A stretch of DNA of 40,814 nt from Burkholderiales bacterium (GTDB lineage Bacteria; Pseudomonadota; Gammaproteobacteria; Burkholderiales; Usitatibacteraceae): contig JANXWW010000374.1 of NCBI GenBank assembly GCA_025350945.1, positions 1-40,814 on the forward strand, given 5' to 3'. Positions 6,790-15,336 of the stretch are shown piece by piece. Each line of letters opens with the position of its first letter. The first letter of the stretch is position 1. The notes under the pieces are model-generated. The model saw only the letters and a list, made by a program, of their open reading frames with translations. It did no database searches and was not told the origin of the DNA. The translations under genes were made by a program, and so were the position numbers.

Positions 6790-8257
6790 TATTCATTCTC
6801 CCATTTCTCGCGGTTTATTAATGACGAAACTGCGCGCAATTTTGCCACCGCATGCGCTGCTGACCGAGAAGGAAGATTTACTGCCTTACGAATGCGATGG
6901 CTTGTCTGCGTATCGCGAACTGCCGATGCTGGCCGTATTGCCATCGACTGTTGAAGAAGTGCAGGCAATCATGCGAGTCGCACATGACAACAATATAAAA
7001 GTGGTTGCGCGTGGCTCAGGAACCGGATTGTCAGGTGGTGCGACACCGCTTAACGATGGCATTTTGATGTCGATGGCGAAGTTCAACAAGTTTGTAAATG
7101 TCGATGCGCTCGCCCGTACCGCACGCGTGCAACCTGGTGTGCGCAATCAAAAAATTTCAGAAACAGTGGCGCCTTTAAATTTGTATTACGCGCCCGATCC
7201 CTCATCGCAAATCGCCTGCTCCATCGGCGGTAACGTGGCTGAGAATTCCGGCGGCGTGCATTGCTTGAAATATGGACTAACGGTACACAATATTTTTAGA
7301 ATTGAAATCGTCACCATCGAAGGCGAAAAAGCGATTATCGGCTCCGCAGCGCTTGATTCAGCCGGTTATGATTTGCTCGCATTGATGACGGGCTCGGAAG
7401 GCATGCTCGGCGTCACCACTGAGGTGACCGTCAAGCTGACCCCGAAGCCGCAATTGGCGCGCGTGGTGATGGCGAGTTTTGATGATGTCGAGCGCGCGGG
7501 CGATGCCGTGGCGAGTGTGATCGGTGCGGGCATTGTGCCGGCCGGCTTGGAGATGATGGATAAGCTGGCGACTGAGGCGGTGGAAGGTTTTGTGCATGCG
7601 GATTACGATGTGAACGCGGCCGCCATTTTGCTTTGCGAATCCGACGGCACGCCCGAAGAAGTGGAAGAGGAAATCGCCAAGATGGAAGCGGTGATGAAAG
7701 CCGCTGGTGCTACAGCCTGTCGCGTGTCGAACAGCGAGGCCGAGCGGATGAAATTCTGGTCAGGCCGTAAAGCCGCGTTCCCTGCTGTTGGCCGGATTTC
7801 GCCGGATTATTACTGCATCGATGGTTCGATTCCGCGTCGTGCGTTAGCTGCTGTGTTAAAGCGCACCGAAGAGCTGTCCATTAAATACAATTTGCGTTGC
7901 GCGAATGTATTTCACGCCGGTGATGGCAATTTGCATCCGCTGATTTTGTACGATGCAAATATTCCTGGCGAGTTGGAAAAAACCGAAGAATTCGCCGCCG
8001 ATATTCTGGAATTGTGCATCGAATATGGCGGCACGATTACCGGCGAGCATGGCGTAGGCATTGAAAAAATTAATCAGATGTGTAGCCAGTTTACCGACGG
8101 TGAACGCGAGACTTTTTTTGCCGTGAAGCGCGCCTTCGATAGCGACATGTTATTGAATCCAGGCAAAGCGATTCCATCGCTGGCGCGCTGTGCGGAGTAT
8201 GGTCGCATGCGCGTGCACAACGGGCAGCTGGCGCATCCTGACATTCCGCGGTTTTGA
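6773..8257 (+). CDS. glcD: Glycolate oxidase, FAD-binding subunit GlcD
   Basis: With GlcE and GlcF this subunit oxidises glycolate to glyoxylate and passes electrons to the respiratory chain at the membrane. It is an FAD-linked oxidase of the PCMH/VAO type and closely resembles E. coli GlcD in my memory of that sequence. The FAD-binding core has VVARGSGTGLSGGATPLNDG, YYAPDPSSQIACSIGGNVAE and NSGGVHCLKYGLTVHN. The C-terminal domain has RISPDYYCIDGSIPRRAL, NVFHAGDGNLHPLILYD and GGTITGEHGVGIEKI. The length (494 residues) is normal. The frame is open to a TTG at 6746, but the ATG at 6773 gives the usual N-terminus. It is first in the run glcD-glcD2-glcE-glcF. Confidence 0.95.
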   Translation: MAAVLDIHSPISRGLLMTKLRAILPPHALLTEKEDLLPYECDGLSAYRELPMLAVLPSTVEEVQAIMRVAHDNNIKVVARGSGTGLSGGATPLNDGILMSMAKFNKFVNVDALARTARVQPGVRNQKISETVAPLNLYYAPDPSSQIACSIGGNVAENSGGVHCLKYGLTVHNIFRIEIVTIEGEKAIIGSAALDSAGYDLLALMTGSEGMLGVTTEVTVKLTPKPQLARVVMASFDDVERAGDAVASVIGAGIVPAGLEMMDKLATEAVEGFVHADYDVNAAAILLCESDGTPEEVEEEIAKMEAVMKAAGATACRVSNSEAERMKFWSGRKAAFPAVGRISPDYYCIDGSIPRRALAAVLKRTEELSIKYNLRCANVFHAGDGNLHPLILYDANIPGELEKTEEFAADILELCIEYGGTITGEHGVGIEKINQMCSQFTDGERETFFAVKRAFDSDMLLNPGKAIPSLARCAEYGRMRVHNGQLAHPDIPRF

Positions 8258-8307
8258 TGGCAACCGTTCTTTATGCGCATGATTAAAAATAAAAACTCTA
8301 GGATGAG

Positions 8308-8343
8308 CGTGCCGTTTGAGCCATTTATGGCTCGAAAGGCGCG
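8308..8343 (+). promoter_or_regulatory. Long hairpin covering the ribosome site of the second glcD
   Basis: Bases 8308-8324 pair with 8327-8343 almost without interruption (17 pairs, one G-A mismatch, two G-U pairs), with core GAGCCAT-TT-ATGGCTC. The 3' arm contains the likely ribosome site GAAAGG (8334-8339) and ends 3 bases before the GTG start at 8347. It would lower initiation on the second glcD or stabilise the upstream mRNA end. Confidence 0.6.
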
Positions 8344-8346
8344 CTA

Positions 8347-9810
8347 GTGCTAGTGACTGATACCTCAAATTTCATCGCCTGCTTGCAACGCATTCAGCCA
8401 CCGCTCAATATTCTCACCGACGTTGAACGACTCAAACCGTTCGAAACTGATGCCTTCATTTCGCATCGCGCCACGCCACTTTGCGCGGTGTTGCCTGAGA
8501 CAGAATCACAAGTCGCCGAAATCTTGAAATCATGTTCTCGCGAGCGCGTTCCTGTGGTCACCCGCGGCGCGGGTACGGGTATTTCTGGCGGTGCGATTCC
8601 GCACGATGATGGCGTGTTGGTGGTGTTAACTAAACTAAATAAAATTGCGAATGTGGATGCATTGGCGCGCACCGCCACCGTCGGTCCCGGCGTTCGCAAC
8701 CTCGCCGTTTCAGATGCGGCAAAACCGTTCAGATTATTTTATGCGCCCGATCCATCGAGCCAATTGATCTGTTCTATCGGCGGTAATGTCGCGGAAAATT
8801 CGGGCGGGGTGCATTGTTTGAAATACGGCCTCACCACCCACAACGTGATGCGTGCGCGGGTTATCACCAGCGATGGCGACGTAATCGAAATCGGCTCACG
8901 CGCGCTTGATGCCGCAGGCTACGACCTCATGGCGGTGATGACGGGCTCCGAAGGCATGTTGGGTCTCATCACCGAGATCACGGTGAAATTGGTGGCCGAG
9001 CCAGAGCATATTGAAACTATGCTCGCCGCTTTCCCGAGTGTGACCGATGCGGCCAATGCGGTCGGCAAAATTATCGGTGGCGGCGTAATTCCTGCTGCGC
9101 TCGAAATGATGGACAAGATGGTGGTGGAAGCGTGCGAAAAAGTTATGTCTGCCGGATTTCCGCTGGATGCAGAAGCGTTATTGCTGATTGAACTAGACGG
9201 CGTGCGCGAAGAAGTGGCGGAGCAACTGGCACGCGTTGAAACGGTATTGAACGAATGCCATGCGCAGGAAATTCGTGTGGCGGCTAATGCAGCCGAGCGC
9301 GAAAAATTATGGCGCGCACGCAAGGGTGCATTCGCCGCCCTCGCCACGATTCAACCGGATTACTACACCATTGATGGCACCATTCCGCGCCGCTGTTTGC
9401 CGGAGGTGTTGGCGCGTTACGCTGAGCTGGGTCGCGAATATGGCATGACGGTAGCCAATGTTTTTCATGCGGGTGACGGCAATTTGCATCCGTGTATTTT
9501 CTACGATGGCACTGTGCCCGGCGAGATGGAGCGCAGTGAAGAGCTGGGTGGCAAGATGCTGGAAATTTGTGTGGAAGTCGGCGGCACAATTACGGGCGAA
9601 CACGGCGTTGGTATTGAAAAATTAAAACAGATGTGCGTGCAGTTTCGTCCACTGGAATTAAGCGCCTTTCATGAGATCAAAGCGGCGTTTGATCCCAGCG
9701 GAATATTAAATCCTGGCAAAGGCATTCCGAGCTTGAAGCGTTGCAGCGAATGGGGCGGCATGCATGTGCGCGCGGGCGAAATTCCACGCAGCGATATTCC
9801 CCGGTTTTGA
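8347..9810 (+). CDS. Second GlcD-type FAD-linked oxidase subunit
   Basis: This 487-residue protein is a clear paralogue of the gene just upstream. Long shared blocks include YAPDPSSQLICSIGGNVAEN, SGGVHCLKYGLTTHN, MTGSEGMLGLITEITVKL, NVFHAGDGNLHPCIFYD and GGTITGEHGVGIEKLKQM. All the FAD and active-site motifs of the family are present, so both copies look functional. It may be an alternative subunit with different 2-hydroxy-acid preference (lactate or another hydroxy acid), or a partner in a complex with two D-type chains. Start is GTG at 8347 (a second GTG follows at 8353), with a ribosome site held in a hairpin. It is 89 bp after glcD and 25 bp before glcE. Confidence 0.92.
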   Translation: MLVTDTSNFIACLQRIQPPLNILTDVERLKPFETDAFISHRATPLCAVLPETESQVAEILKSCSRERVPVVTRGAGTGISGGAIPHDDGVLVVLTKLNKIANVDALARTATVGPGVRNLAVSDAAKPFRLFYAPDPSSQLICSIGGNVAENSGGVHCLKYGLTTHNVMRARVITSDGDVIEIGSRALDAAGYDLMAVMTGSEGMLGLITEITVKLVAEPEHIETMLAAFPSVTDAANAVGKIIGGGVIPAALEMMDKMVVEACEKVMSAGFPLDAEALLLIELDGVREEVAEQLARVETVLNECHAQEIRVAANAAEREKLWRARKGAFAALATIQPDYYTIDGTIPRRCLPEVLARYAELGREYGMTVANVFHAGDGNLHPCIFYDGTVPGEMERSEELGGKMLEICVEVGGTITGEHGVGIEKLKQMCVQFRPLELSAFHEIKAAFDPSGILNPGKGIPSLKRCSEWGGMHVRAGEIPRSDIPRF

Positions 9811-9835
9811 TCTCTCCGTTTAAAAGATTACAAAG

Positions 9836-10921
9836 ATGAATGAACTGATAAAAAATTTATGCGAACGCTTAGCAAGCCATGCCGCTTCAAAAAAGCCGCT
9901 CACGATTCATGGTGGCAATACAAAAGCGTTTTACGGTGGTGCAATTGTCGGTGAGGCGCTCGATATGCGTGCCTACAGTGGCATCATCGAATACGAGCCG
10001 AAGGAGCTGGTGTTGACTGTTCGCGCGGGCACCACGCTGGCCGAAATCGAGCGCGTGATGGACAAAGAAAATCAGATGCTGCCATTCGAGCCGCCGCATT
10101 TTGGCGAGGGTGCCACCGCATTTGCCACCATCGGCGGGACGGTGGCAACCGGACTCTCCGGGCCGCGTCGCCCCTACACCGGTGCGGTGCGCGATTTTGT
10201 GTTGGGCACGCGCATTATTAACGGCCGTGGAGAGGATTTGAATTTCGGTGGCCGCGTGATCAAAAACGTCGCGGGCTATGATGTCTCGCGGCTCATGACC
10301 GGCGCGATGGGCACGTTAGGCGTGCTGCTCGACTGTTCATTTAAAGTGCTGCCTAAGCCTGCGCGTGAAATCACGTTGCGCTACGAGATGGATGAGGCAA
10401 CTGCGATTCAGCGCATGAATGAATGGGCAGGTCGGCCATTGCCGTTATCGGCGACGAGCTGGTGTGATGGCGTATTGATGGTGCGATTATCCGGTGCTGA
10501 ATCAGGCGTGAAAGCGGCGCAAGAAAAATTGGGTGGCGAAAATGTTGCCGATAAAATGGCTCACGATTTTTGGTCAGGCCTGCGCGATCATCGCGCGGGA
10601 TTTTTTTCATCGAGCGAGCCACTGTGGCGTTTGTCAGTGCCATCCACCACACCGGCGCTGCAATTGAATATGCCGCAGTGGATGGAGTGGGGCGGCGCGC
10701 TCCGCTGGGTGCGCGGCATTGCAGGTGTAAACACAGACATAACTACGCTGAGAGTTAAGGTGGACGCGGTGGGCGGGCATGTTACGCTGTTCAGAAATGG
10801 CGATAAATCAACAGGCGTGTTTCATCCGCTGCAACCCGTGCTGGGCAAAATTCATCGCAATTTGAAAACCGCGTTCGATCCAGAGAATATTTTGAATCGT
10901 GGCCGTATGGACAACATTTAA
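9836..10921 (+). CDS. glcE: Glycolate oxidase subunit GlcE
   Basis: This 361-residue FAD-binding subunit contains only the PCMH-type domain in its first ~200 residues. Motifs include KPLTIHGGNTKAFYGG, YEPKELVLTVRAGTTLAEIE, FATIGGTVATGLSGPRRPYT and GGRVIKNVAGYDVSRLMTGA, followed by MGTLGVLLDCSFKVLPKP. These are diagnostic for GlcE. A short C-terminal segment ends PENILNRGRM, as in the oxidase C-terminal domain. It forms the GlcDEF complex. No strong ribosome site is visible before the ATG at 9836, which suggests coupling to the upstream gene 25 bp away. glcF follows 24 bp later. Confidence 0.95.
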   Translation: MNELIKNLCERLASHAASKKPLTIHGGNTKAFYGGAIVGEALDMRAYSGIIEYEPKELVLTVRAGTTLAEIERVMDKENQMLPFEPPHFGEGATAFATIGGTVATGLSGPRRPYTGAVRDFVLGTRIINGRGEDLNFGGRVIKNVAGYDVSRLMTGAMGTLGVLLDCSFKVLPKPAREITLRYEMDEATAIQRMNEWAGRPLPLSATSWCDGVLMVRLSGAESGVKAAQEKLGGENVADKMAHDFWSGLRDHRAGFFSSSEPLWRLSVPSTTPALQLNMPQWMEWGGALRWVRGIAGVNTDITTLRVKVDAVGGHVTLFRNGDKSTGVFHPLQPVLGKIHRNLKTAFDPENILNRGRMDNI

Positions 10922-10945
10922 TCTCATTCAAATAAAAGTTAAATC

Positions 10946-12187
10946 ATGCAAACCAACCTGGCCGATTTTATTAAAGACACACCTGAAGGCATCGAAGCCG
11001 AAAGCATTTTACGCAAATGTGTACATTGCGGTTTTTGTCTTGCGACTTGTCCGACTTATAACTTGCTTGGCGATGAGCTTGACAGCCCGCGCGGGCGAAT
11101 TTATCTGATGAAGCAAATGCTGGAAGGCGCGCCGGTCACCGAAAAAACGATGTTGCATCTTGATCGTTGTTTGACCTGCCGCGCCTGCGAAACCACGTGT
11201 CCATCGGGTGTGCAATATGGTCGTCTGGTGGATATCGGTCGCGAGATTGTCGAGCAAAAAGTCGAGCGCAGTGCGATTGATAAATTAAAGCGCGCAGTGT
11301 TGAAAAAAGCGCTTCCGCAAACGGGCTTGTTCAAGGTCGGTCTCGCGGTAGGTCGAGCGGTTAAGCCGCTGCTACCCGACGCACTCGGAAAAAAAATCAC
11401 CGCCAAGCGCGATGTGGGCGTGTGGCCCGCGCCGTGTCATGCGCGCCAGATGCTGGTGTTACAAGGCTGCGTGCAGCCAGCCATGGCGCCGAGTATTAAC
11501 GCGGCCACCGCGCGCGTGCTCGACAAGCTCGGCATTTCGCTCATCGTCGCCCCCAGCGCAGGATGTTGCGGCGCGATCCCGCATCATCTAAATGATGTGC
11601 ACGAAGCGCATGTGTTTATCAAACGCAATATCGATGCATGGTGGCCATTCGTTGAGGCGGGTGCGGAAGCGATTGTCGTAACAGCGTCCGGCTGCGGCAC
11701 GACAGTCGCGGAATATGGCTATCTTTTGCGCAATGACGCGCACTACGCCGAAAAAGCAAAACGCATTTCCGCTTTGTACCGCGATGTCAGCGAGATTATT
11801 GCGAAGGAAAAAAATGCGCTGGCAAAATTGCTCGCGGTACAAAATAAATCAAAACAAAAACTTGCCTTTCACTCGCCATGCAGCTTGCAGCACGGGCTGA
11901 AAATCAAAGGTGTGGTTGAGGAAATATTAAGCGCAGCAGGTTATGAATTAACCAACGTGCCCGACGGCCATCTCTGCTGTGGTTCCGCGGGAACGTATTC
12001 ACTTTTGCAAAGTGAGTTGTCCCAACAACTCCTCGCAAACAAAGTAGCTGCCCTCGAATCCGGTGCGCCGCAGATGATCGCGACCGCGAATATCGGCTGT
12101 CTGGCGCATATTGAATCGGGATTAGACGACTCATCGAAGTTGCCGATTCGTCATTGGATTGAGCTAGTGGATGAGCGGTTGACGTGA
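10946..12187 (+). CDS. glcF: Glycolate oxidase iron-sulfur subunit GlcF
   Basis: This 413-residue electron-transfer subunit carries two [4Fe-4S] motifs, with Cys 25, 28, 31, 35 (CVHCGFCLATCP) and Cys 75, 78, 81, 85 (CLTCRACETTCP). Two CCG-type domains follow, with PSAGCCGAIPHHL near residue 210 and HLCCGSAGTYSLLQ near residue 345. The layout matches GlcF and GlpC-type proteins; the length and the preceding genes support GlcF. It passes electrons from the flavin subunits to quinone at the inner membrane. It is the last gene of the glc run, and the next gene (glpS) starts 116 bp later on the same strand with no clear terminator between them. Confidence 0.96.
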   Translation: MQTNLADFIKDTPEGIEAESILRKCVHCGFCLATCPTYNLLGDELDSPRGRIYLMKQMLEGAPVTEKTMLHLDRCLTCRACETTCPSGVQYGRLVDIGREIVEQKVERSAIDKLKRAVLKKALPQTGLFKVGLAVGRAVKPLLPDALGKKITAKRDVGVWPAPCHARQMLVLQGCVQPAMAPSINAATARVLDKLGISLIVAPSAGCCGAIPHHLNDVHEAHVFIKRNIDAWWPFVEAGAEAIVVTASGCGTTVAEYGYLLRNDAHYAEKAKRISALYRDVSEIIAKEKNALAKLLAVQNKSKQKLAFHSPCSLQHGLKIKGVVEEILSAAGYELTNVPDGHLCCGSAGTYSLLQSELSQQLLANKVAALESGAPQMIATANIGCLAHIESGLDDSSKLPIRHWIELVDERLT

Positions 12188-12303
12188 TTAGCATTTGAGC
12201 AAACCGCCAGGCTAAAAAGCCGCAAACTCGCAAAAAATTGTCGCGTAAATGCATAATGGGTGCATAGGCAGGAGTTCAACGTTCAACCAATCAACGGGAT
12301 CGC

Positions 12304-13368
12304 ATGGAGCTGACGCTCGAACGAATCGAACAGCGTGTGGGTGCGAATGTTCACCTTTACCCGCTGGATTTGACGCTAATACCGCGCGCCGTGACTGTCC
12401 TGTTGGGCGCCACGCAGGCGGGTAAGACGACACTGATGCGGGTAATGGCGGGGCTAGATAAACCGAGCAAAGGTCGCGTGCTAACGGACGGTGTTGATGT
12501 GACCGGCAAGCCGGTACGTGAGCGCAATGTGGCGATGGTGTATCAGCAGTTCATAAATTATCCGTCGATGACAGTGGCTGACAATATTGCTTCGCCGCTA
12601 AAACTCCGCAAAGAAAAAAATATTGATGCGCGTGTTGCTGAGCTGGCGATCAAGCTGCACATTGATGCTTTTTTAAGACGTTTGCCTGCTGAATTATCCG
12701 GCGGTCAGCAACAACGTGTTGCGCTGGCGCGCGCGCTGGCAAAAAACGCTCCGTTGATGTTGCTGGATGAGCCGCTGGTGAATCTCGACTATAAGTTGCG
12801 CGAAGAATTGCGCGACGAGCTTTCGCAACTATTTGCGATTGGTGAATCAACGGTGGTGTACGCAACCACTGAGCCGACGGAAGCGTTGCTACTCGGTGGC
12901 TACACGGCGGTAATGGATGCCGGTGAATTGCTGCAGTACGGGCCGACGGCTGAGGTGTTTCATCGCCCGAAATCGATCCGCGTAGCGCGCGCATTCAGCG
13001 ATCCGCCGATGAATTTGATAGAAGCCAAGGCAACACAATCGGATGTGATGCTGAATGGTAGCTTGAGTCTTGCGCTGTCGTTGCCAGCTTTGCAGTCGGA
13101 TATGTTGACCGTTGGTGTGCGTGCTGGTGCGTTGCGAGTGGATCGGCGTGAGAATGATTTAGCGCTGGCAGGCAAAGTAGAGCTGGCCGAAATTTCCGGC
13201 TCGGACACTTTCGTGCATGTGCACACACAAGTAGGCGAGCTGGTGGCGCAACTCACGGGTGTGCACGTGTTTTCGCTCGGCGAGGCTATCACCTTGTATT
13301 TAAATCCCGCGCAAGTTTATGTGTTTGGCGCAGACGGTAATTTAGTTGTCGCACCGGAGCGGAAATAA
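12304..13368 (+). CDS. glpS: Glycerol-type ABC transporter ATPase GlpS
   Basis: This is a 354-residue CUT1-like ATPase. Walker A is GATQAGKTT (35-43), the Q-loop is near Q81/Q82, the signature LSGGQQQRVALARAL starts at 131, and Walker B is LMLLDE (151-156). At the switch position the usual THDQ is ATTEP, so the H-loop histidine is replaced by Thr (residue 189). As I recall, this is normal for GlpS of rhizobial glycerol transporters. A regulatory TOBE-like domain follows residue ~235. Its partner ATPase glpT starts 1 bp after the stop. The protein is cytosolic and attached to the GlpP/GlpQ permeases. The gene opens the transporter operon. Confidence 0.88.
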   Translation: MELTLERIEQRVGANVHLYPLDLTLIPRAVTVLLGATQAGKTTLMRVMAGLDKPSKGRVLTDGVDVTGKPVRERNVAMVYQQFINYPSMTVADNIASPLKLRKEKNIDARVAELAIKLHIDAFLRRLPAELSGGQQQRVALARALAKNAPLMLLDEPLVNLDYKLREELRDELSQLFAIGESTVVYATTEPTEALLLGGYTAVMDAGELLQYGPTAEVFHRPKSIRVARAFSDPPMNLIEAKATQSDVMLNGSLSLALSLPALQSDMLTVGVRAGALRVDRRENDLALAGKVELAEISGSDTFVHVHTQVGELVAQLTGVHVFSLGEAITLYLNPAQVYVFGADGNLVVAPERK

Positions 13369-13369
13369 C

Positions 13370-14455
13370 ATGGCGCGCATTGATCTTGAGCTGGCGCATG
13401 CCTACAAACCACATCCGCAACGCGATGAAGATTACGCGTTGCTGCCGCTGAAAATGACCTTCAATGATGGTGGCGCGTATGCTTTGCTTGGCCCATCGGG
13501 CTGTGGCAAAACGACGCTGCTCAATATTGTTTCCGGTCTTGTAAAGCCTTCGCAGGGTGGTGTGAAATTCGATGGTGCTGATGTAACAGGCCGTACACCC
13601 CAACAACGTAATATCGCGCAGGTGTTTCAGTTTCCGGTAATCTACGACACGATGACGGTTGCTGAAAATCTCGCGTTTCCCCTGCGCAATCGCGGTGTGG
13701 CGGCGGATAAAATCAAGCAACGCGTGGGCAAGATCGCCGAGATGCTTGAATTGAATGGCCAACTCAATATGCGCTCAGCAGGGCTTGCGGCGGACGCGAA
13801 GCAAAAGATTTCGTTAGGGCGTGGCTTGGTGCGCGAAGACGTGAGTGCCGTATTGTTTGATGAGCCCCTAACTGTGATTGATCCGCATCTGAAATGGCAA
13901 TTGCGGCGCAAATTAAAACAGATTCATCAGGAGTTGAAGTTAACACTCATTTACGTCACGCACGATCAGGTTGAAGCGCTCACCTTCGCTGAACAAGTGG
14001 TGGTGATGACACGTGGCCGTGCGGTGCAAATCGGCAGCGCATCGGCGCTGTTCGAGAAGCCGCAACACACCTTTGTCGGCCATTTTATTGGCTCACCCGG
14101 CATGAATTTTTTGGCTGCACAAGTGAACGCATCGGGCGTGAGTATTGCCGGAAAGCGAGTGATGGAAGCGAATTTAAAACTGAATGGTGACGATGCCATC
14201 ACGCTCGGCGTGCGGCCTGAATATGTGACGCTTGCCGCGCCGGAAACTTTCGGTGCGCTGCCCGCCACCGTGACGCAGGCGCAAGATATCGGCACCTATT
14301 GGCTCATTACCGCGCACGTTGGCAATGGTGACGGCGCGCTGATTCGCGCGCGCCTCAACCCTGAGCAAAATATTCCCCATGTGGATGAGGTGGTGTGGTT
14401 AAACATCGTTGGTCAGCACACCTGCTTCTATCGCAATGAGGAGTTGATCGCATGA
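13370..14455 (+). CDS. glpT: Glycerol-type ABC transporter ATPase GlpT
   Basis: This 361-residue ATPase has a perfect Walker A (GPSGCGKTT, 41-49), Q-loop Q87, Walker B AVLFDE (160-165) and H-loop THDQ (His198). The ABC signature is lost: where LSGGQ is expected it reads LAADAKQKISLGRGL (139-153). This complements GlpS, which keeps LSGGQ but lacks the switch His, so the pair should form one normal and one degenerate ATP site. The C-terminal domain (about 235-361) is TOBE-like. The frame is open 24 bp upstream into glpS, but the ATG at 13370 with GGAG at 13355-13358 is the natural start. It overlaps glpP by ATGA. Confidence 0.88.
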   Translation: MARIDLELAHAYKPHPQRDEDYALLPLKMTFNDGGAYALLGPSGCGKTTLLNIVSGLVKPSQGGVKFDGADVTGRTPQQRNIAQVFQFPVIYDTMTVAENLAFPLRNRGVAADKIKQRVGKIAEMLELNGQLNMRSAGLAADAKQKISLGRGLVREDVSAVLFDEPLTVIDPHLKWQLRRKLKQIHQELKLTLIYVTHDQVEALTFAEQVVVMTRGRAVQIGSASALFEKPQHTFVGHFIGSPGMNFLAAQVNASGVSIAGKRVMEANLKLNGDDAITLGVRPEYVTLAAPETFGALPATVTQAQDIGTYWLITAHVGNGDGALIRARLNPEQNIPHVDEVVWLNIVGQHTCFYRNEELIA

Positions 14456-15336
14456 AGCCGGTAAACCAAAAAGCGTGGCTGTTGATTTTGCCCGTTGTGC
14501 TATGCGTCGCGTTCTCGGCGATTTTGCCGCTGATGACCGTAGTGAATTATTCAGTGCAGGACATCATCTCGCCTGAACGCCGCGTGTTTGTTGGTACGGA
14601 GTGGTTTAAGGCGGTGATGCGTGATGATGATTTGCAGGGTGCGTTATTGCGGCAAATGGGTTTCTCGATTTCTGTTTTGCTGGTGGAAATTCCGCTAGGA
14701 ATTGCGCTCGCGTTGTCGATGCCCGCAAAAGGTTGGAAGTCCTCAGCCGTGCTGGTGTTGGTTGCGATTTCGTTGTTGATTCCGTGGAATGTGGTCGGCA
14801 CCATTTGGCAAATTTATGGCCGCACTGACATCGGTCTACTCGGTGCCACACTCGCCAAACTCGGTTTTGAATATAGCTACACTGGCAACGCGACGCACGC
14901 GTGGTTAACGGTGCTGCTGATGGATGTGTGGCACTGGACACCGCTGGTGGCGCTGCTTTGTTACGCGGGCTTGCGCGCGATTCCTGATGCGTATTATCAG
15001 GCCGCGAGTATTGATGGCGCGAGTAAATTCGCGGTGTTCCGATACATCCAATTGCCGAAGTTGCGCGGTGTGCTGATGATCGCGGTGCTGCTCCGCTTTA
15101 TGGATAGCTTCATGATTTACACCGAGCCGTTTGTGCTTACCGGCGGTGGGCCGGGAAATGCGACAACATTTCTCTCGCAATATTTAACGCAAAAAGCGGT
15201 CGGCCAATTTGATCTTGGGCCTGCGGCTGCGTTCTCGCTCATTTATTTTTTGATTATTCTGTTGCTTTGTTTCATTCTATATAACTGGATGCAGCGCGTG
15301 GGAACACGAGATAATTCTGGAGGCAATCATGGATGA
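14452..15336 (+). CDS. glpP: Glycerol-type ABC transporter permease GlpP
   Basis: This 294-residue inner-membrane permease of the MalF-like class has six membrane segments. The first is LLILPVVLCVAFSAILPLMT. The coupling (EAA) loop that contacts the ATPases reads YAGLRAIPDAYYQAASIDGA followed by SKFAVFRYIQLPKLR. FMIYTEPFVLTGGGPGNATT is typical of sugar/polyol permeases of the CUT1 type. The start overlaps the glpT stop by four bases, a sign of translational coupling, and the end overlaps glpQ by eight bases. Confidence 0.88.
   Translation: MKPVNQKAWLLILPVVLCVAFSAILPLMTVVNYSVQDIISPERRVFVGTEWFKAVMRDDDLQGALLRQMGFSISVLLVEIPLGIALALSMPAKGWKSSAVLVLVAISLLIPWNVVGTIWQIYGRTDIGLLGATLAKLGFEYSYTGNATHAWLTVLLMDVWHWTPLVALLCYAGLRAIPDAYYQAASIDGASKFAVFRYIQLPKLRGVLMIAVLLRFMDSFMIYTEPFVLTGGGPGNATTFLSQYLTQKAVGQFDLGPAAAFSLIYFLIILLLCFILYNWMQRVGTRDNSGGNHG

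Noticed and set aside
12188..12303. Promoter or terminator between glcF and glpS
   Set aside because: Only a 3-bp GGC-GCC stem and no convincing -35/-10 pair; read-through or a weak promoter cannot be told apart.
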